Shown: one piece after another, positions 33,289-45,214 of the stretch
Numbering within the stretch: position 1 is the stretch's first letter
How the letters are laid out: each line of letters begins with the position of its first letter
DNA from: Tridacna crocea
Lineage: Eukaryota; Mollusca; Bivalvia; Cardiida; Cardiidae
Direction: 5' to 3'
DNA length: 64,000 nucleotides
NCBI GenBank assembly: GCA_943736015.1
Contig: OX031062.1
Location: 31,345,462-31,409,461, forward strand
Notes under the pieces: model-generated
Databases searched by the model: none
What the model saw: only the letters and a program-made list of their open reading frames with translations
Told to the model about the DNA's origin: nothing
Position numbers and translations under genes: made by a program

Positions 33289-33755
33289 TTAACTCTTTTA
33301 ACAAATGACAGAAATTTAGACTTGCCAAAATTCAACACGTGCAGAAGACAAAATAAATTTGCCCGGAAATTCTAAATTTGTTCCTGGGAGGGTAAAGAGC
33401 ACCCTGGAATTAGGAAACAAGAGCTTCACAAAGAGGGCCATATATGCCCAAGGGGGCTTGTTAGGGAAATGGATGCAAATCTAGAATTCCTGCAGAGTGC
33501 AGATATCCAAATTTTAAAAGTCACATGCACAATCATGCATAATACAGATTCATTGAGGTAAGTTTGTACTTATTCCAGTGAAAACTGAGAGGAGTTGCAC
33601 CCACAAGAAATTGCTAATAGATGGACAGCCAGCCAGCCAGACAGACGGACGAACAACCAGAGCCATAACATAATACGACACACTTCAGGCATATAAAAAA
33701 AGCTCTTTACCAGCATTTCCTCCCTTTCCAAAAATGTTTACCATAAGCCTTTTTT
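33289..33755. mobile_element. Form A unit interrupted by a pearl-like element
   Basis: Left arm 33289-33417, right core half and arm start at about 33704-33755. The remainder is cut off by the element at 33760. Confidence 0.6.
33418..33703. mobile_element. Pearl-like insertion without tandem core
   Basis: Starts AACAAGAGCTTCACAAAGAGG and ends with a GACAGCCAGCCAGCCAGACAG microsatellite and a short tail. It interrupts a hairpin MITE that resumes at about 33704. Confidence 0.5.
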
Positions 33756-33759
33756 CTCT

Positions 33760-34115
33760 CATCTTCGCCAGCCAAGTTTACAATCACTACGTGGATCTTA
33801 CCTTGGCGGATTGAGCTTGATTTTTACAAACCCCCGATACGCTCGTAGCATTTCATCTTTGATAAAAATAGAACACGGTCTCTACTTTTCGAATAATAGG
33901 TAAAATATGAAAACCCATGTGGACGTCTGCTTATCGCTTTATGTGTATTCGTAAGCGGTTTGTAAAACGATATTTCATTTGCTTTTAGAAACATGATGTA
34001 AAGGGGGAGTAAAAACCCGCATCCAATAGAGGGTGCATCATAGGAATCTCGAAATCGGGCTCAATCAGCCAAGGTAAGATCAACATAGTGATCGTAAACT
34101 TGGCTCGCGAAGATG
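33760..34115. mobile_element. Small DNA transposon with long inverted ends
   Basis: 356 bp with inverted ends of about 55 bp. The left starts CATCTTCGCCAGCCAAG and reads on to GGATCTTACCTTGGC; the right mirrors it through GCCAAGGTAAGATC to GCGAAGATG. The middle has no frame. It lies between two hairpin MITEs. No clear target duplication was resolved, so the superfamily is open. Confidence 0.65.
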
Positions 34116-34119
34116 TTGT

Positions 34120-34574
34120 CTCATTACCAAACGACAATATTTAACCCATTACCACACAACCCCTACTTTTGACGCCCCTAAGAAAGAAGCCTTCAGAAAA
34201 AATTATGGGAAAAGGAGAAAATGCTGGTAACCAGCATTTTCTTCTTTTCACACAATGTTTTCTACCAAGCTGGAAACAAATTTCAACTTTTCAGTCACTT
34301 TTATTTTGTCGTCTGCAAAATTATTGCTTTGAATTTGGACCAGTCTAAAGTATTGTCGTTTGGTAATGGGTTAAGGCTTGTCCAAATCGAAAACATTCGC
34401 AGATGACAAAATAAAAGTGACTGAAAATTTGGAATTTGTTTGTGAAAAATAGAAAACATTGTGGGAAAAGGAGAAAATGCTGGTTACCAGCATTTTCTCC
34501 TTCTCCCATAATGTTTTCTAAAGGCTTCTTTCTCAGGGTCGTCAAAAGTATGGATTGTATGGTAAATGGGTTAA
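34120..34574. mobile_element. Form A copy with another form A copy nested inside
   Basis: The host copy reads TCATTACCAAACGACAATAT (34121-34140), is interrupted by a complete copy (34141-34374), and resumes at GGCTTGTCC through to TTAA 34574. TTAA is present at both edges of the insert. The unbroken host sequence is known from 3391-3610 (ATATTTTAAGCTTGTCC). Confidence 0.88.
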
Positions 34575-34652
34575 ATAAAGTTCAGAATTCAAAAATGAAA
34601 TGTTGAATAGCCCTTCAAATATTGCTGTACTGATAATCAAGACAATACCTGT

Positions 34653-35265
34653 TTAAACCTTTACCATATAATCACACTTTCAATGACTCTGGAGGAAAGC
34701 ATTTGAAAACAGAGAGCGAGAAGAGAAGGAAATGCTAGTAACCAGCATTTTCTCACTTTTGCCACAATGTTTTGAAAGACTTAACTACTTCTAATTAAAT
34801 ATGTCAAAATGAAAATGCTTTCATTTCAGACAAGTCAAAAATTTTGTCATCAGGTGTAGATTTAACCCTTTCCAAAACAACAAATTTTAGACTTTCAATC
34901 TGAAAGAGTTTGCAGACAACAATTTCAAATTTGATGAAAATGGTAGAAAGTTCTCTAAAGGGTAGAAGACATTGTGGGAAAAGGAAAAATTGCTCGATAC
35001 GTGCAATTTCTCCTTTTCCCACAGTGTTTTCAAAAGACTTTACTGCAGACACGTAAAAACCTACTTTTGACATCCCTAAGAAAGAAGCCTTTAGAAAACA
35101 TTGTGGGAAAAGGAGAAAATGCTGGTAACCAGCATTTTCTCCTTTTCCCACAATATTTTCTACCCTTCACAAAATAAATTTCAAATTTTCAGTCACTTAT
35201 TTTGTCGTCTGCAAATGCTTTAAATTTGGACCTGTCTAAAATATTGTTGTTTGGTAATGAGTTAA
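34653..35265. mobile_element. Form A array with an A/B hybrid core
   Basis: 34653-34865 is diverged. 34862-35054 has outer core GTGGGAAAAGG of form A but an inner core ATTGCTCGATACGTGCAAT of form B. 35055-35265 lacks its left end but has a good core. Confidence 0.8.
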
Positions 35266-35461
35266 CCCATAGGCTGCTAAGCAAAACCCACTGATGTTCT
35301 GCCAACAGCTTAGATCAGTATCAGACAGCACAGAATGTGTAGTCTGATCTTGGATCTACACTGTCTGATTATGGGTATTTTTTTCCAAGGAACCAGGTTT
35401 GGAATAGCATTACTCGTCAACTTGAAAATTTTATTTAGGTAGCTTACAAGCAGGATAGGAG

Positions 35462-35698
35462 CTAACCCTTTACCAAACAGTCTCTGGTTTTCACAGGTCC
35501 AGTAAGGAAAGCTTTTGTAAACAATGTGGGAAAAGGAGAAAATACTGTGGTCACCAACATTTTCTCCTTTGCCCACAATTTTTCTTCCCTATCAAAGACA
35601 GAAATCATAATTTGTGCTAAAATCAAAATACATGTATTGACTTCAAAATGCTTTCAGTTTGGTCTGCTCCAAAATTTTGCCGTGTTGTAAAGGGTTAA
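35462..35698. mobile_element. Form A hairpin MITE, diverged centre
   Basis: Centre reads ATACTGTGGTCACCAACAT with mismatches; right TTAA intact. Confidence 0.78.
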
Positions 35699-35850
35699 GC
35701 AGATAAACAAACAACAGGGATGAAAAAATAAACCTTTATTAGTCCACCACACAGACATTTTTGCACTCAAGTGAGTAGCTCTACAGTTATAATAAATAGG
35801 AAAATCAATCCAAAAACCAGCAAAGATTTTTTCCTTCAATGTAAATGCAG

Positions 35851-35948
35851 CACTTCCAAAAAATACAACATAAAACAGAATGTCAAAAATACTGTATTTG
35901 TAGCGCTTCCAAAAAATATGACAAATAACAGAATGTCAAAAATACTGT
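35851..35948. repeat. Two direct repeats of about 53 bp
   Basis: CTTCCAAAAAATA leading to AGAATGTCAAAAATACTGTA occurs twice with a period of 53-54 bp. Confidence 0.7.
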
Positions 35949-36100
35949 ACCTAATATTTATCTGTTTATTGTGTATTCGATACTAATTCTGAAAGTACTG
36001 CCAATTTTATGACCAAGTGTGTAAGCCAATGAGCTCCATTTCTGAGTCTGCCAAGGTTTAGACAAAATACAACTTTTATCTATAAACTTTCTGTATTCCC

Positions 36101-36328
36101 ATAACTCTTTACCAAATGACAAAATTTTAGTCTGATCCAAATTGAAAGCAATTGCAGACGACAGAATAAACATAACTCAAAAATTGAAATTTGTATACCG
36201 TAGGGTAGAAAACATTGCGGGAAAAGGAGAAAATGCTGGTTACCAGCATTTTCTTCTTTTCCTACAATGTATTCGAAAGGCTTCTATCTCGTGGTCGTAC
36301 AAACCAGGGATTGTGTGGTAAAGGGTAA
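36101..36328. mobile_element. Form A hairpin MITE
   Basis: Good core; both terminal TTAA sites mutated (ATAACTC, GGGTAAAC). Confidence 0.8.
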
Positions 36329-36359
36329 ACTGTTTACATTTTTTGTCCTGAGACTATTA

Positions 36360-36545
36360 TCGCCCACCATTCCAAAAATATTCTTGGTCTAATTCGTACA
36401 AATTTTCCAAATTTGAAAGTAACACAACTTCTGATTGGCTCAACCAAATGGCTTAGCCAATCAGAAGTTATTTTACTTTCGAATTCAGAAGAATCAGGAG
36501 CACCTGACTTAGATTGTTCTTAAGAATACTTGGTGAATACCCTCC
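36360..36545. mobile_element. Decayed relative of the GTATTCACCAACC MITE
   Basis: Shares with 51339-51537 the inner palindrome (GATTGGCT with AGCCAATC), the flanking GAAAGTAA, and the right end CTTGGTGAATAC. The left end is eroded. Confidence 0.5.
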
Positions 36546-37053
36546 CCAATTTTTACCAACATCCCATAAAACTGTTTCACTGAGAGTCAAAAGTATTTTG
36601 TGAGTAAACAATGGCCCAACATTCTTTGCATTGTTACCATACAAGTCTCCAGTGAAAGGCCATGGTTCATTTCAGTTACATTTCTCATCATTTGGGCCTG
36701 TTACAGTTTTACAAGTATGACCTTCAAGGGTTGATGGACAACAGGCCAGTGAATCTGTAGGGCACATGACATGCAACAGTGGCAATATATAGGATGTAGG
36801 TTCAATACCTGGCACAGCAAGATTCTTTGCAAAGATTTTATAATACTGATACAGCAATTATTTCTCTCTTGAATGGAATTTATCTTTTTCAGAATACTCT
36901 TTATCTAGAATGCAACCTTTTTCTTTCTTTATGCTGCCTACAGAAATTCCCTTGACCCTTGGCATACTGAATAAATGGACCCCATGGGCATTTTTTGACA
37001 AGGAATAAGACCCAATCACTTTGCAATTTGATTGTTACTGTTGACAAAATTGT

Positions 37054-37460
37054 TTAAACCTTTACCAAACAACAAAATTTTAGACGGGTCCAAATTGAAA
37101 GCACTTGCAGACGACAAAATTAACGTAACTCAAAATTGAAATTTGTTTCCAGCAGGGTAGAAAACATTGTGGGAAAAGAAGAAAATGCTGGTTACCAGCA
37201 TTTTCTTCTTTTCCCACAATGTTTTCTGAAATTTAATGCTTCTTCCTCAGGGTCATCGAAAATAGGGATTGTGTGGTAATGGGTTAAAGCAAACCCGACG
37301 GTGTAGGTCAAAGATTAGACTCACCAGCATTTTCTCCTTTTCCACGATGTTTTCTACTCTTCTAAGGCCAAGTTTAAATATTTGAGTCACATTCATACTG
37401 TTGTCTGCAAGAACTTTGAATTTAGACAAATCTAAAATTCTGTCGTTTGGTAAAAGGTTC
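37054..37460. mobile_element. Form A pair
   Basis: 37054-37287 is complete. 37284-37460 keeps the right core half and right arm only. Confidence 0.8.
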
Positions 37461-37691
37461 AACTATACCTTTCATTTCCTTGTCAGCCAAAAAACAAAAA
37501 TTCTGCACATGTACACAAGGGTGAATAACTACATATACATGTAATGTCAGGATGTAGCTTCCTTGCAGAGAAAAAAAATGTAAACAAAAGGAAACACATG
37601 AACGGCTGCCAGGCTTACATAAACTGTACCAGATGTATATATCAAAAACTTTTTTCCTTCCATATTGTATACAGCATCACTGCTGCATAAA

Positions 37692-37800
37692 CTACTTTTT
37701 CCAGACCTTTCTATTCATGATACAACATACCTTTTATAGATATTTCTATTCATGATACAACATACTTTTTCCAGACCTTTCTATTCATGTTACAACAGAC
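37692..37800. repeat. Short direct repeats TTTCTATTCATGATACAACATAC
   Basis: Three near-identical units, two of them preceded by TTTTTCCAGACC. Local tandem duplication with no other feature. Confidence 0.7.
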
Positions 37801-38206
37801 TTCTTTTGAAAACATTGTTATAGAAAAGAGAAAACTGTTCATAAATAATGATACAATGTATCTTCCTTTCCACAATTTTCACATACTTTTATCTACATAA
37901 ACTTATGCTCCATTCATATAAATTTTGATCCCTACTTTAAATTGATTGACTGAATGATGTTTAACACATTTATCCACATTATTTCACATGTATTGCACCT
38001 GCAAATTATTGCTTTCCTGGAATGTGTTTTTACCATTTCTTCAAACAATATTTTTCCAAAACCAATGGCTGCTTTCCCACATAAATGTCATCAAAACGAA
38101 GATCACCCGTGCAAGAGAAATGAACCCTACTGAAACAATTATCACCAATCCTAAGAAAGAAACTGCCCAAACTGGGAATTTAAACCAGCAACTCCCTTTT
38201 TCTTAA

Positions 38207-38745
38207 AGGTGGCCCTTCAGATTTTGGGATGAAATTTTAACGAAAATACAAAAAATTTATCCTTATACTCCCATCGCCTTTGAATTTTCATTCATAAAAT
38301 CCCAGCAGTCGAAAACCATCGGAAAACAAGAGAAATTAGAGATCTACTACTGCTCAGGTTGACACCGACTGGAACTACGGTCTATTTTTAGATATAAAGC
38401 AACTTGCTCATTTACATACCGGAAATAAACAAATGATGATTCAAACATAGTGTCCGAAGAACAAATTATGGAAAATAAATGTTTGTTATGTTACGGAATT
38501 TAAGCGTCAATAGTCACGTGACAGTCACTTTACATTCCCATGATGCTTCGTTTGAATTTTGGCACAAAATCTAAAAATACCTTAAGAGGCTACGTAGCCT
38601 TTTAGGGGAATACCATCAAAAAAAATTTTTTTCGGTACTTTTATGAATCTCAATTATTGATGATTTCTATTGTTTTTTCATATTAACTTCAGTGATATAT
38701 ACATTTTTTCATTTGGTGAGATGTGAAAATTCTAAATACCCACCT
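38207..38745. mobile_element. AGGTGG TTAA element, copy 1
   Basis: 539 bp from AGGTGGCCCTTCAGATTT to TACCCACCT, flanked by TTAA (38203-38206) and TTGA (38746-38749). It is clearly the same sequence as 49927-50471, including a shared ACCTTAAGAGGCTAC block. Short inverted ends and TTAA flanks suggest a piggyBac-type origin, unrelated in sequence to the hairpin MITEs. Confidence 0.75.
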
Positions 38746-38795
38746 TTGAGTCCTGTGTCCTATCAACTGCCTAACTGGGGCTTGGCCCTTACTTT

Positions 38796-38965
38796 TTAAC
38801 CCTTTATCGCATAATCCAGACTTTTAACATTTTACCACACGACAAAATATTGAATTTGAGAAGGGTAGAACACACTCTGGGAAATGGTAACCAGCATTTC
38901 TCCTTTTCCCATAATGTTTTCAAAAGCTTTCTTTCTCAGGGTCGTTAAAAGTCGGGAATGTGTTA
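38796..38965. mobile_element. Form A unit, internally deleted
   Basis: Both ends recognisable; the left core is reduced to GGGAAATGGTAACC against a nearly full right half. Confidence 0.65.
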
Positions 38966-39060
38966 TTTCATACTGTTAGTTTAAACATATTTATTTTACA
39001 TCAATTGAGAAACAAGTTCTTACAACTTATACTAATCTCTCTCGATTCTGCCGTCATACT

Positions 39061-39640
39061 GTTAATAATCCTGAGAAAGAACCCTTTTGAAAACATTGTG
39101 GGAAAAGGAGAATATGCTGGTAACCAACATTTTCTCCTTCTCCCACAATGTTTTCTACCCTTCCCATTTAAAAATTCAGTTTTTTGTCACATTTGTTCTG
39201 TTGTCTGTAAATGCTTTCAATTTGGACTCATCTGAAATTTTGTCAGTTCTGAAGGTGATAAGTTGACCCTTGGCTTAACAACAACCTTTGAACCAAATAA
39301 ACAATGAAGGCCTTTGAAAACATCGTGAACAAAGAAAAATGTCAGTAATCAACATTTTCTTCTTCTCTCTCTCCCCCCCCATCCCCCCCTACTTATATAT
39401 AACTGCAATTTTTACAACATAAAAATCTGCAAATGCTTCAGATTTGGATAAAATTTACCACTTTATCATATGATAAAGAGTTGGTCCATTTTCCATACAA
39501 TCCTGTCTTAACAACCCTGAGGAAGGAAGCCTTTGGGAATACTGTGACATAAAGAAAGAATGCTGATACTCAGCATTTTCTCCTCTTCCCAAAATGTTTT
39601 GTACGTTTTCAGGGACCAGTTCCAACATTTGAACCACGAT
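39061..39640. mobile_element. Three decayed form A units
   Basis: 39061-39262 with a fair core, 39265-39482 with almost no core and a C-rich run near 39375, and 39482-39640 with the centre GCTGATACTCAGC. Confidence 0.6.
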
Positions 39641-40178
39641 GCCAAAAAATTTCAGAATTCTTACTTGCCCTCCTGCCATTTTGCTCTTGTCCTATAGTAA
39701 GACAAAGAAGGATAATCCAGTTGCCCTCAGCAGATTTTTACAAGTAGGGACGAGCGGACGAGAGGATTTTTTGGACCCTGCAATGTATTTGCCATTTGCA
39801 CAATGCTTTCATACAGGCAAGTCTTACTGTTGTCATCTGATCAATACCTAAATACATGTACTGGTTAACAGTGTGACAACTCGAAACCTGTCTACAAATT
39901 GTTGGTAAAAGAGAAGCCAAACTTTCCCAAGAGAGAGACACCGTGTTAGTAATTCAACCAGCATGCTATTTTTTGTCCTACATTCCATACCGGTGAGATG
40001 TATAGAAAAAAAAATACTGAGGAAATGTTCAACACATGTGAAATTGCTTACAGACTCATTTCTCCATTTGACATAATGCTATCAAAATCATTTTACATGC
40101 TTAAGAATTTTTAGTTATCGTTCATGATAGAAAGAGAGCTACTTCGACACTTCACCACAGCATCCTGAGTTTTAACAT
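39641..40178. other. Unassigned intron sequence
   Basis: No repeat or exon recognised. Confidence 0.4.
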
Positions 40179-40741
40179 TAACCCTTTACCACAAAATCCG
40201 TGGTTTTCACGACCCTGAAAAAGGAGCCTTTTGAAAACATTGTGCCCACAATGTTTTCTGCCCATCCCAAAACAGTTTTCAACTTTTGAGTCGCATTTAT
40301 TTTGTCTGCTGCAAAAATTCTTTCAATTTGGACAAGTCTAAAATTTTGTTGTTTGATAAAGAGTTAACCCTTTACCATACAATCCCAACTTTCAACAACC
40401 CTGAAAATAAAGCCCATTGAAAACATTGTATAAAAGAAGAAAATGCTGATAAACAGCATTTTCCCACAATGTTTTCTACCCTCACTAAAACAAATTTTGA
40501 TTTTCCAGTTACAATACTTTTGTCACCTGCAAATGCTTTAAATTTGGACTATTGTGAAATTTTGTCATGAGGTGAAGAGTTCAGGAAAAAGGCTTTGAGA
40601 ACCAGCAATTTCTTCTTTTCCCACAATACATGTATTTTGTAGCGTTTCTAAATCAATTTCGCGTTTGAGTCACATTCATTTTGTTGTTTACAAATGCTTT
40701 TAGTTTTGAACTGCATAAAATCTTATTTGGTAAAGAGTTAA
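40179..40741. mobile_element. Form A array, first unit with minimal core
   Basis: In 40179-40367 the core is cut exactly to GAAAACATTGTG plus CCCACAATGTTTTC. 40364-40581 has a shortened core. 40581-40741 lacks its left arm. Confidence 0.8.
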
Positions 40742-41126
40742 CCATATTCTCATTTCAAAACATGCAGTTTTAATCTTATAAAAGCCAGTGGTAAATACGA
40801 GATAAGATTAGCTCTGAAACAATGAAATATTAACAAAGGCATCTGTAAACAGAATATTTACTTTTGATAATCAGTGCATTTGAGTGCCTCTCAACCCTTT
40901 TTCTTGTGTTTAGTTTACCTAAATCACTCCCAGCAGGTGTTTAGGGGACAGAACCCCTTATTTATAAACTTGTGGTCTGTTATCTTTATTTGAACCAACA
41001 ATAGGCAAGACCTGATGCTATAAGGTAGAAATCTTAAGTTCAAAAAATTCATAGAACAAGATCATAATGTGCATGAGTCAATGCTCATCTGCAAGTACTT
41101 GATTTCCAGTGAAAATTTAAATAAGA

Positions 41127-42393
41127 GTGCCATGATGGCTCTGAAATCGCTCACCTGAGTCTAATGACCAAACATGAACCATTTTCAGTCTAGTTTCCCA
41201 GTGACCTAGACATTACCAATTATCAAACACTTTTGAGATACCAATTAGACAAACATTCTGACCAAGTAACATGAGTATTGGACTGAAAATGTGGCCTCTA
41301 CAATGTACAAAAGGTTTTTCTAACATTTGACCAAGTGACCTAGTTTTGGACACGACAATTACCAATTATCAAACTCTTTTGAGACATCACCAAAACAAAC
41401 ATTCTGACCAAGTTTGAAGAGTATCAGGCAGAAAATGTGCCCTCTAGAATGTACACAAGGTTTTTCTAAGATTTGACCCAGTGACCTAGTTTTTGATTCC
41501 ACATGAACCATTTTCAAACTCAATCAACGTATCATCAAGACAAATATTATGAACAAGTTTTAGGAGTATCAGACTGAAAATGTGTCCCCCAGAGCATACA
41601 CAAGGTTTTCATAACATTTGACCTATTGACCTAGTTTTTGACCCAACATGACCCATTTTCAAACATTTTATTATCAAAGCAAACATTCTGACCAATTTTC
41701 AAGAGGGTTGGACTGAAAATGTGGCATCCAGAGCGTATACAATGTATTTTGTAAGATTTGACCTGGTAACCTAGTTTTTGACCCAACATGACCCATTTTC
41801 AAACTTGTCCGAGATATCATCAAGACAAACAATCTGACCAACTTTCAAGAGTTTTGGAATGAGAATGTGGACTCTTAGTGTGTACAAAAGGTTTTTCCAG
41901 CAATTGACCTGGTGACCTAGTTTTTGACCCGACATGACCCATTTTCAAGCTCATCCAAGATATAATCAAGACAAACATTCTGACCAACTTTCAAGCATTT
42001 TGGACTGAAAGTGTGGCCTCTAAAGCGTACACAGTTTTTCTCAGATTTGACCTAGTGACCTAGTTTTTCACCCAACATGACCCATTTCCAACCTCGTCCG
42101 AAATTTATCAAGGCAAACATTCTGACCAATTTTCATGACTATCGGACTGAAAATGTGGCCTCTAGAGTGTACACAAGGTTTTTCTAAGATTTAACCTAGT
42201 GACCTAGTTTTTTATCCGACATGACCCAATTTCATTCCGTGATTTCATCGAGGCAAACATTCTGACCAAGTTTCATGAGTATTGGATGAAAAATGTGGCC
42301 CCTAGAGCAAGGTATAAAGCTGACGACGGACACTGCACTATCACAATAGCTCATTCTGACCACTTCCTGCTCAGGTGAGCTAAAAAAAGGGGG
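41127..42393. mobile_element. Pearl-like element with about eight 140-bp core repeats
   Basis: Ends AAGAGTGCCATGATGGCTCT then TCGCTCACCTGAG on the left, and GCTCAGGTGAGCTAAAAAAAG on the right. GACCTAGTTTTTGAC recurs (about 41337, 41482, 41628, 41768, 41914, 42057, 42201), a period near 140-146 bp. The ends match the element at 29257 while the core does not. Confidence 0.65.
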
Positions 42394-42740
42394 GCATAAA
42401 TGTGTTAAACAAATTTTGATTGTCATCTATGTCTGCAGCATGAGTTCCCCTTTCAGTAGTTAATTAATTGTCCGAGTATGAAGTAATATATTCAGTAATT
42501 ACACAGATATTATATATAATGCCCATGTTTTTGCATGAGGATGACAAGGCAGATGATGTCACAGATGCCACGGCTACGACAGTAACACATCATTTTCTTC
42601 CAAAGCAGCCAAGTTAACAATGTGAGACTTTTAGATTCTAGTAGTGATATAATTTCTGCATGTACACAGTCCACACTATAGAACAATTAAATTCTTTGCA
42701 ACTTCGATTTTTGGGAGAATCAAGTCATTTTTATATTTTA

Positions 42741-42911
<171 letters not shown>

Positions 42912-43143
42912 TTAAAATGAATATTCTACTAATAAAGGGACACAGATCCCTCTTTTGTTTAAAAATTGTCTATAAATTTATCCTCATTTCTTTTTAAAGT
43001 TTTTTCAAACTGTTTTTTTTTTTTCATGAAATATATACAAGAAAAACACCATGGGTCCAAAGTTTCAATCAAATGATGCTTAGATTCCAGGAAAACTGAG
43101 ATGACACTTGTACCTCCTGAAAGAGATTTGCAGCTGACATCAT

Positions 43144-43353
43144 TTAACATTACCCTTCACCATACAATCCCAAGTTTTAGCTAACCAGCAGAAGGTATGT
43201 GAAAACATTGCAAGGCCATCATTTCCTCCTTTTCCCATAATGTTTTCTAACCTTTTACTGAAAAATCTCATTACTCTAGCCCCATGTATATTGTGTCCGC
43301 AAATATCTTTCATTTGGACCAGTCCAAAAGTTTTTAATAAGGTAAAGATTTAA
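43144..43353. mobile_element. Form A hairpin MITE, diverged
   Basis: Arms clear, core weak (GCAAGGCCATCATTTCC). It lies about 260 bp upstream of the second MAGI coding exon. Confidence 0.68.
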
Positions 43354-44429
43354 TAATGGCTATAAAGACTGTAATAATGGTACATGTACTAATATTGACC
43401 ACCATAATACGTGTTACACGAAAACATTACAGTAAAGCAGAAATGGCTCATGACAAACAATTATTTTTCTAGAGCAAAAATCATTCCACATGAAAGAAGG
43501 CATCTGCAGGTCATTGGGGATAAAAGACATCAATGTCAGTTTGTTTAGGACAGACAGACTGACAAACAAATATTATGAAACCTATCCATCCACCCACCAA
43601 TTTCTATTGATGATACTAACATGTTCTACTATATACTGGGTATCACTCCAAAATCTATACAATGTACTTTCTTTATGTGGTTTAAAGTGGCACGGGACAA
43701 ACCCAGTAAAAACATGGAATAATGGATTTGACAAATTGCTGTTCTGCTGTTCAAAGCAGCATAATATACCATTCAAATAAAGTCAAAACATATAAACTTC
43801 TGCCCCTTCAGTATGTAAAGATGCTGATCTGATATCAAGGGTCAGTGGGCTATTCCCATCAACCCATCTACCTGATATTTATAGAATGCTGTAAACAGTA
43901 CCTTTGTTTTTGATGAAAAGAATTTACTAACAAACCTCAGCAAAAGCCAGGTGTACAGAGTCTTGATATCGCCTTATTACAATGTAATGTAAACTATCAT
44001 GTCTTTCAGGCCTGTGTTTTCTCATCACATAATCAAAGCCTAATTTTAATTCATGATAGGAAATTGGGAATGGTTTCTTGACATGGCATTTTGAATTCTT
44101 TATCAAACCAAAAAATAAAGATAGACCAGTCAATGAAAGTGGAAGCATTTGTACCCAACAAGTCAATGCAAGCCAAACCATGGGCCCTCCTTCAAAGGAT
44201 ATAAAATATTATAGGGAAAAATTGTCTTTGATTCTTAAGTTCTCCATGTCATTCTTAGAGCTGAAAAAAAAAAGACTGTCTAGTATAGGGTTATCAGTGG
44301 ACTGGAGAATTTCAGTTCCAGAAGAAATTTCAGTCTAAGGTTTATACTACATATTTGAACAAGTAAGCTCGTCGAAAAAAATGTGCAAGTTAAAATCACT
44401 CCCAGTCGGCCATTTTGCACCAAATAAAA
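43354..44429. other. Unassigned intron sequence
   Basis: AT-rich; open stretches here show no domain or splice context. Confidence 0.4.
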
Positions 44430-45190
44430 AACAAAACGGGAGCGGCAAATTGTCGCAAGATACGCATGTCACAACGCCAGTTGTCAAAGTGGAATACTAA
44501 TCGTAAAGGACAGGTAGAGGAAAATAGAAGTGCAGCAGATTATGATTCTTATGCACTGCACTCCATAATTTTTCAACAAACATACATACCAAATTTGAAG
44601 GTGTTTAGACCGAAAATGACAAAGTTATATTCTGGACAAGCAGAAACTGCTGTGAAAATGACCATCAAAGGGAAAAAAACTCAAAGACAGAATGAGGTAG
44701 AGTTTTGGTTCTTTTGCACTGCACTCTGTAACATTGCAACAAACACAAATGCCAAGTTTCAAGTCAATCAGAGCATAAATGACAAAGTTATGCTCCAGAC
44801 AAGCAGAAAATGCTATAAAAATGATGTTCAAAGGGAAATAACTCAAAGACGGTACAAGGTAGAGTTACAGTTTATTCGCACTGCACTCTGTATTATTACA
44901 ACAAACACAATTGCCAAATTTCAAGTCAATAGGACTTGAGATGACAGAATTATGCTCCAGACAAAGAACTGGATGCTGCCCACCCTGACACTATGGGTGA
45001 TCCCATTATACGTCCCGTCTTCGAGGTGCATATAAAAAGGTGTCTAGGTAAAATAGGTTACTGTACATATGTAAAGAGTTTCATGAAATTCCATACAATG
45101 GTATTGGATATATTTACCAGGATGGACACACAGATGGACAGAAGGACAGAGGGACGGACAGACAATACTAAAACTATATCCTTCCACCTT
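44430..45190. mobile_element. Pearl-like element with 162-180 bp core repeats
   Basis: Three core units carrying GGTAGAG (about 44513, 44696, 44859) and GCACTGCACTC, then a unique stretch and the tract GATGGACAGAAGGACAGAGG leading into GGACAGACAATAC. The core is shared with 29257-29690. An open frame over the repeats is incidental. Confidence 0.55.
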
Positions 45191-45214
45191 TGGTAGGAGA
45201 TAATAAAATGGATA

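Larger units (their letters stand above)
36546..38202. other. Mostly unassigned intron sequence
   Basis: Apart from the MITE pair at 37054-37460 and the short repeats at 37692, nothing was recognised. No MAGI-like exon was found here. Confidence 0.4.

Noticed and set aside
44415..44939. 174-codon open frame
   Set aside because: It lies across tandem core repeats of a pearl-like element and has no recognisable domain; repetition explains the lack of stops.
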